NCBI GenBank assembly: GCA_036392935.1
Contig: DASVWZ010000054.1
Span: 1-10,922, forward strand
Length of the DNA stretch: 10,922 bases
Direction: 5' to 3'
Source: DASVWZ01 sp036392935
Lineage (GTDB): Bacteria > Acidobacteriota > Terriglobia > Terriglobales > Acidobacteriaceae
In this document: positions 1 to 3,521 of the stretch, piece after piece
How the letters are laid out: each line of letters opens with the position of its first letter
How positions within the stretch are numbered: the stretch's first letter is position 1
Program-made: the position numbers and the translations under genes
The notes under the pieces: model-generated
The model's database searches: none
What the model was told of the DNA's origin: nothing
Seen by the model: the letters and a program-made list of their open reading frames with translations, nothing else

Positions 1-67
1 CGCCCATAATATACACCTGGATTGACGACCAACCCGAAGCTGAACCGGACTCGATTTCGTCTGCCAT
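1..67 (-). CDS. 5' end of a divergent gene, function unknown (partial)
   Basis: Reading the minus strand, an ATG at 67-65 opens a frame that stays open to the window edge (22 codons). The peptide begins MADEIESGSASGWSSIQVY. A strong Shine-Dalgarno GGAGG lies at 79-75, 7 nt before the ATG, which is why I believe the start. Acidic and Ser/Gly-rich residues lead into a more hydrophobic stretch (IQVYIMG), as would fit the beginning of a membrane-anchored protein. From memory, a W-S-S-x-Q-x-Y N-terminus just before a membrane helix occurs in acidobacterial TPR-type proteins. That is only a weak resemblance and no function is assigned. It is transcribed away from the chemotaxis genes and shares their upstream region. 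Confidence 0.6.
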   Translation of the reverse strand, partial: MADEIESGSASGWSSIQVYIMG

Positions 68-85
68 TTTGCCGCCTCCACACTA

Positions 86-106
86 GCAGCCGTTTTCAAC
101 GGCTGC
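86..106 (-). repeat. Perfect 9-bp hairpin in the leader of the divergent gene
   Basis: GCAGCCGTT (86-94) and AACGGCTGC (98-106) are perfectly complementary around a 3-nt loop. Read on the minus strand, the hairpin ends 6 nt upstream of the GGAGG ribosome binding site of the partial gene at 1-67, so it would sit in that mRNA leader. Neither strand has a T-run after the stem, so it does not look like an intrinsic terminator. A role in translation control or mRNA stability is inference. Confidence 0.55.
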
Positions 107-181
107 ATTCCAGTTGGGCTTCTTGTGAACCCCAGCTGACCCTAGATTAAGCGTGTGCGGAAACCCCATCCGCATCGGTTG

Positions 182-208
182 TCACATGCGCATGTGACGG
201 TCATCACA
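182..208. promoter_or_regulatory. CRP/FNR-type operator candidate with three phased half-sites
   Basis: TGTGACGGTCATCACA (193-208) is an exact match to the CRP-family core TGTGA-N6-TCACA. The TGTGA half-site is also the right arm of a perfect 18-bp palindrome, GTCACATGCGCATGTGAC (181-198). Half-sites therefore lie at 182-186, 193-197 and 204-208, each 11 bp apart, about one helical turn. The sites are 115 bp upstream of the divergent start codon and 344 bp upstream of cheA, so the minus-strand gene is the likelier target. Binding by a CRP/FNR-family regulator is inferred from the consensus only. Confidence 0.5.
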
Positions 209-296
209 CCCCTAAAAGGGCCGCAAAACCACCGATTTGTGCCTCTCCAGGGCACACCACTGGACGCGCCATTCTGTAACCGGCCCCAGCTTCTTC

Positions 297-313
297 CTGG
301 CAGCCAAGCTGCA
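297..313 (+). promoter_or_regulatory. Sigma54-like promoter candidate
   Basis: CTGGCA (297-302) and CTGCA (309-313) resemble the -24 and -12 elements of a sigma54 promoter (YTGGCACG-N4-TTGCW). The invariant GG (299-300) and GC (311-312) have the required 12-bp offset. Two positions of the -24 box and one of the -12 box deviate. It would give a leader of about 230 nt for cheA. No enhancer-binding regulator gene is visible, so this remains a candidate, possibly by chance. Confidence 0.3.
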
Positions 314-437
314 TACGTCAAATCGAACTTAGGCTGTGCTCTGAAGAATTTCTAATCCTCGAATGATCGGCTGACGATTCGAAGTCGTCCCCGAAAATCC
401 GAGCCTGGTTCAGGGCCATGGGTGTACGGAACCTGCC

Positions 438-464
438 TAAAGTTCGAACCTTAGAGACCGATAG
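438..464 (+). promoter_or_regulatory. Sigma28 (FliA) promoter of the chemotaxis operon
   Basis: TAAAGTTC (438-445), an exact 11-nt spacer and ACCGATAG (457-464) match the flagellar sigma28 consensus TAAAGTTT-N11-GCCGATAA at 7 of 8 and 6 of 8 positions. It is the last strong promoter-like element before cheA and would give a leader of about 80 nt. FliA-type promoters are typical of late flagellar and chemotaxis genes, so site and context agree. This is the best evidence in the window that the pathway serves flagellar motility. Confidence 0.7.
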
Positions 465-552
465 ACGGTAAGGGATATCCGGAACCTGGCGGGGACGGCG
501 GCCCTGAGTTTCATCTCGGAGAAGTCTCGGACCGTGAGAAGGGATTCGCAGC

Positions 553-2904
553 ATGAGCGATGACGCGGAGATCATTAAAGAATTTTTGGTAGAGAGCTAC
601 GAGAATCTCGACCGGCTCGATCACGATCTGGTCGCGCTCGAAAAAGACCCCGCCAACCGCGAAACTCTCGCTAGCATCTTCCGCACCATCCATACCATTA
701 AAGGCACCTCCGGCTTTCTGGCGTTCAACCAGCTCGAGGCTGTCACCCACGTGGGAGAAAACCTGCTGGCGCGTTTGCGCGACGGGCTGCTCCAGCTGAC
801 TCCGGAAATCACCACCGCACTCCTGGCCATGGTGGATGCAGTGCGCCAGATGCTCACGAAAATCGAATCCACCGGTCACGAAGGGGAACGCAACGATAGG
901 GAGTTGATTGATCGCCTGACTCAGCTCCTCGAGGCCAAGCCTGAAGTTGGCAACCCATCACCGGCAGCGCAGGCGGGACAGGACACTCACCTATCGCCGT
1001 CGCCCGTGCCCGAAGCCAACGTCGGCAACCTGCCGTTGAGCAATCCGCCACCGGTCGAGCCGCGACAGACAGATGAGAGTCTTCCGGAAAAAGCCGCGGT
1101 TAAATCGCAGGAAGCCGCCGAAGGACTGAACCCGCAGCAACCGGCGCGCGGGCAAAGCGCCAGCGACAGCACCATCCGCGTGGATGTCGCGCAGCTCGAC
1201 CGGCTGATGAATGGCATGAGCGAGCTGGTGCTGCTGCGCAATCAGATCGTGCAGTACAGCAATTCCACCGAGGACAGCGAACTGCAGGGGACCAGCCAGC
1301 GGCTGAATCTGCTGACCACCGAGTTGCAGGAAGGCGTCATGAAGACGCGCATGCAGCCGATCGGCAACATCTGGAGCAAGTTCCCCCGCACCGTGCGCGA
1401 TGTCGCGCTGGGATGCGGCAAACAGGTGCGCATTGAAATGGAGGGCAAGGAGACCGAACTCGACAAGACCATCATCGAGGCCATCAAGGACCCGCTCACC
1501 CATCTGGTGCGCAACGCCGTGGATCACGGCATTGAGCCTCCCGAGGTGCGGCGCGCCGCCGGCAAGCATCCCGAAGGATTGCTGTTCCTGCGGGCGTTTC
1601 ACGAGGGCGGTCAGGTCAACATCGAGATCACCGACGATGGCGCCGGCCTCGACTTCGAGAAGATCCGCAACAAAGCCGTGCAGAAGGCGCTGGTCACCGC
1701 CGATCAGGCCGCGCGGATGACGGAGCGGGAAATTACCAACCTGGTCTGGTTGCCCGGCTTTTCTACTGCCGAAAAAGTAACCAACGTCTCCGGCCGTGGC
1801 GTCGGCATGGATGTGGTCAAAACCAACATCGAAAAAATCGGCGGCACCGTCGATGTGCAATCCCGGCCCGGACACGGATCGACGGTGCGCATGAAAATAC
1901 CGCTGACTTTGGCCATTATTCCCGCGCTCATCGTGACCACGGCCGGTGACCGCTACGCCATTCCGCAGGTCAGCCTGCTCGAGTTGGTTCGCCTCGAGGG
2001 CGAACAGGCCCGCAAAGGCATTGAACTGGTCAGCGGCGCGCCTGTCTACCGTTTGCGCGGCAACCTGCTTCCATTGGTGTATCTGAATCGCGAACTGAAA
2101 GTCGAAGCTGAAACCGAAGTCGAGGCCGGAACCAAAGCCAAGGCCCACACTAAAGACGCCGCGCTCCGTGCCGCTGACTCCAGCGACAACCTGAGCGTCA
2201 ACATCGTGATCTTGCGCGCCGATGACCGCCAGTTCGGCCTGGTGGTGGACGAAATCAACGACACCGAAGAGATCGTGGTCAAACCGCTCAACAAGCTTCT
2301 GAAGAGCATCAACATTTACGCCGGCGCCACCATCATGGGCGACGGCCAGGTCGCTCTCATTCTCGACGTCATGGGACTGGCACAGCGCTCGAGCGTGGTG
2401 GCCGAAGTTCGCGATCGGGCGGTGACTGAAAAAGACGCTCAAGGCTCCGACTCGGATGGTGGCCAGCGCCGCAACCCGGTCTTGCTCTTCCAGTACGGAG
2501 AAAGCGGCCGCATGGCAGTCGATCTGGCCGTGGTGGCGCGTCTCGAAGAATTCTCGCGCGACACCGTCGAAGTCGCCTCCGACCAGGAGGTCGTGCAATA
2601 CCGCGGCCATATCATGCCGCTTATCCGGGTCTCCGACGTATTGAAGGGCGAGTGCGCCCAAGCGGCCAGCAGCCAGGAGTCCCTGCAGGTCCTCGTCTAT
2701 TCCGACCAGGGCCGGAGTGTGGGCCTGGTGGTAGACCGCATCCTCGACATCGTCGAAGAAGCCTACATCATGCAACCCCAGAAAGGGCGCAAAGGCGTGC
2801 TGGGCTCGGCGGTGATTCAGAAACGGGTGACCGACATTCTCGACGTTCCCGGTTTGATCGCTGCCGCCGATGGGGTCGAGATACTGGCCGGGATGGAGAC
2901 ATAA
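553..2904 (+). CDS. cheA: Chemotaxis sensor histidine kinase CheA, tandem CheW domains, no P2
   Basis: CheA autophosphorylates on an N-terminal histidine under receptor control and passes the phosphate to response regulators and CheB. This protein has 783 residues. An Hpt (P1) domain covers about 1-110, with phospho-acceptor H47 in IHTIKG. A Pro/Gln/Ser-rich linker (about 115-205) stands where a CheY-binding P2 domain would be. The dimerisation domain (P3, about 205-265) follows, then the ATPase: N-box HLVRNAVDHG with N321, G1 box DDGAGLD at 361-367, the PGFSTAEK and GRGVGMD boxes at 401-420, and GHGST at 440-444. Two CheW-like domains come next (about 450-620 and 640-775). The first carries a charged Glu/Lys/Ala-rich insertion at about 516-545. 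There is no C-terminal receiver. AAGGGA at 539-544 sets the start 8 nt later. The gap to cheW is 33 bp. All kinase motifs look intact. Confidence 0.95.
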   Translation: MSDDAEIIKEFLVESYENLDRLDHDLVALEKDPANRETLASIFRTIHTIKGTSGFLAFNQLEAVTHVGENLLARLRDGLLQLTPEITTALLAMVDAVRQMLTKIESTGHEGERNDRELIDRLTQLLEAKPEVGNPSPAAQAGQDTHLSPSPVPEANVGNLPLSNPPPVEPRQTDESLPEKAAVKSQEAAEGLNPQQPARGQSASDSTIRVDVAQLDRLMNGMSELVLLRNQIVQYSNSTEDSELQGTSQRLNLLTTELQEGVMKTRMQPIGNIWSKFPRTVRDVALGCGKQVRIEMEGKETELDKTIIEAIKDPLTHLVRNAVDHGIEPPEVRRAAGKHPEGLLFLRAFHEGGQVNIEITDDGAGLDFEKIRNKAVQKALVTADQAARMTEREITNLVWLPGFSTAEKVTNVSGRGVGMDVVKTNIEKIGGTVDVQSRPGHGSTVRMKIPLTLAIIPALIVTTAGDRYAIPQVSLLELVRLEGEQARKGIELVSGAPVYRLRGNLLPLVYLNRELKVEAETEVEAGTKAKAHTKDAALRAADSSDNLSVNIVILRADDRQFGLVVDEINDTEEIVVKPLNKLLKSINIYAGATIMGDGQVALILDVMGLAQRSSVVAEVRDRAVTEKDAQGSDSDGGQRRNPVLLFQYGESGRMAVDLAVVARLEEFSRDTVEVASDQEVVQYRGHIMPLIRVSDVLKGECAQAASSQESLQVLVYSDQGRSVGLVVDRILDIVEEAYIMQPQKGRKGVLGSAVIQKRVTDILDVPGLIAAADGVEILAGMET

Positions 2905-2937
2905 GAACACAAGCTCGATGCACGTCAGGAGAAACGA

Positions 2938-3390
2938 ATGGGAGCCGCGCAGCAGTTTTGCACCTTCTTTGTGAAGCACGAGTTCTTTGGCGTGCCCGTA
3001 CAGCAGGTGCAGGAGGTGATCCGCTACCAGGAGATGACCCGGGTGCCCCTGGTGCCAGCGACCATCCGCGGGCTCATCAACCTGCGCGGGCAGATTGTCA
3101 TGGCCGTCGACTTGCGCCGCCGCTTGGGTCTCGAGGATCGGCCGGAATCCGAACTGCCGTTAAACGTCGTCGTGCTCACCGCCGACGGCGCCGTCAGCTT
3201 TCTGGTGGACGAGATCGGCGATGTGCTTGAAGTGGAAGAAAAAGACTTTGAACCGCCACCGGCCACCGTTCCCGGGCAATTGCGCGATCTGGTGCGCGGT
3301 GTTTACAAGCTGCACGACCGCTTGATGCTGGTGCTCGACACCGAGCAGGCGGTCAACAGCGACCAGTTTGAAACACAGAAGGTCCACTGA
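2938..3390 (+). CDS. cheW: Chemotaxis coupling protein CheW
   Basis: CheW is the small cytoplasmic adaptor linking the tip of chemoreceptors to the CheA regulatory domain in signalling arrays. The 150-residue protein is one CheW domain of normal size. The typical core is visible: VPLVPATIRGLINLRGQI followed by a VDLRRRLG strand/helix, then NVVVLTADG and FLVDEIGDVLEV. A good AGGAG (2927-2931) lies 6 nt before the ATG. Its stop TGA (3388-3390) overlaps the ATG of a possible 29-codon ORF (TGATG). It lies between cheA and the receptor gene, as expected for the coupling protein of one complex. CheA already has two CheW-like domains, so three CheW-fold modules are made from this operon. Confidence 0.95.
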   Translation: MGAAQQFCTFFVKHEFFGVPVQQVQEVIRYQEMTRVPLVPATIRGLINLRGQIVMAVDLRRRLGLEDRPESELPLNVVVLTADGAVSFLVDEIGDVLEVEEKDFEPPPATVPGQLRDLVRGVYKLHDRLMLVLDTEQAVNSDQFETQKVH

Positions 3391-3427
3391 TGTCGATGAT
3401 GTCGATGTCGATGACGTCGATGTCTGT
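3390..3427 (+). repeat. ATGTCG-type microsatellite
   Basis: An imperfect tandem run of the hexamer ATGTCG, with ATG and ATGACG interruptions, begins right at the cheW stop codon. It is in frame with the small ORF starting at 3390, giving alternating Met and Ser codons. Short runs of this kind can change length by replication slippage. A change of whole hexamers would keep the frame. Confidence 0.7.
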
Positions 3428-3479
3428 CGTGGAACCGCTCACGCAGCAGCGGCGAAAGCAAATCGTCGGTAAAGTTTAG
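3390..3479 (+). CDS. Possible 29-aa small ORF with Met/Ser repeat, coupled to cheW
   Basis: An ATG at 3390-3392 overlaps the cheW stop codon (TGATG), an arrangement often used for translational coupling. The frame runs 29 codons to TAG at 3477-3479. The peptide starts MSMMSMSMTSMSVVEP and ends in the basic stretch QQRRKQIVGKV. The first half comes from a short ATGTCG microsatellite (about 3390-3427). It has no Shine-Dalgarno of its own beyond the coding end of cheW and no family I recognise. It may be a real small protein, a by-product of the repeat, or a decayed remnant. The stop lies within the sigma28-like -35 element of the next gene. Confidence 0.25.
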   Translation: MSMMSMSMTSMSVVEPLTQQRRKQIVGKV

Positions 3480-3495
3480 GTCCGCCAGCCGCGGA
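3470..3495 (+). promoter_or_regulatory. Second sigma28-like promoter, before the receptor gene
   Basis: TAAAGTTT (3470-3477) is a perfect 8 of 8 match to the sigma28 -35 element. The -10 side is weaker: GCCGCGGA (3488-3495) keeps GCCG and the final A, with a spacer of 10 nt instead of 11. Transcription would begin shortly before the ribosome binding site of the receptor gene (GGGAG at 3505-3509). It could add receptor transcripts to those from the cheA promoter. The short spacer and imperfect -10 leave it as a candidate. Confidence 0.4.
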
Positions 3496-3521
3496 CAAAG
3501 AAAAGGGAGAAACACAAAACC

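Larger units (their letters stand above)
68..552. other. Divergent intergenic region with clustered inverted repeats
   Basis: This 485-bp stretch separates the minus-strand gene from cheA. I see no convincing gene in it. The 66-codon + strand frame at 155-355 lacks a ribosome binding site and has an unlikely composition. Inverted repeats are dense between 86 and 256: 86-106, 111-138, 156-174, 181-198 and 238-256. Next come a sigma54-like site (297-313) and a sigma28-like promoter (438-464). The last 80 bp before cheA are its probable untranslated leader, ending in the ribosome binding site AAGGGA at 539-544. Confidence 0.7.

Noticed and set aside
155..355. 66-codon + strand frame in the intergenic region
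   Set aside because: It has a non-ATG start without a ribosome binding site, runs through the palindromes and sigma54-like site, and gives a low-quality peptide.
991..2979. 662-codon open frame on the minus strand opposite cheA and the start of cheW
   Set aside because: It is antisense to cheA, whose domains and catalytic motifs are unmistakable. Long stop-free antisense frames are expected in GC-rich genes. The product is rich in His, Gly and Asp runs and matches no family I know.
2652..3230. 192-codon + strand frame across the cheA/cheW junction
   Set aside because: Its composition is Arg/Gly/Pro-rich out-of-frame translation, and it overlaps the ends of two certain genes.
3434..3452. CCGCT...AGCGG inverted repeat between cheW and the receptor gene
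   Set aside because: The stem is five bp within GC-rich DNA, which is common by chance, and no T-run follows.
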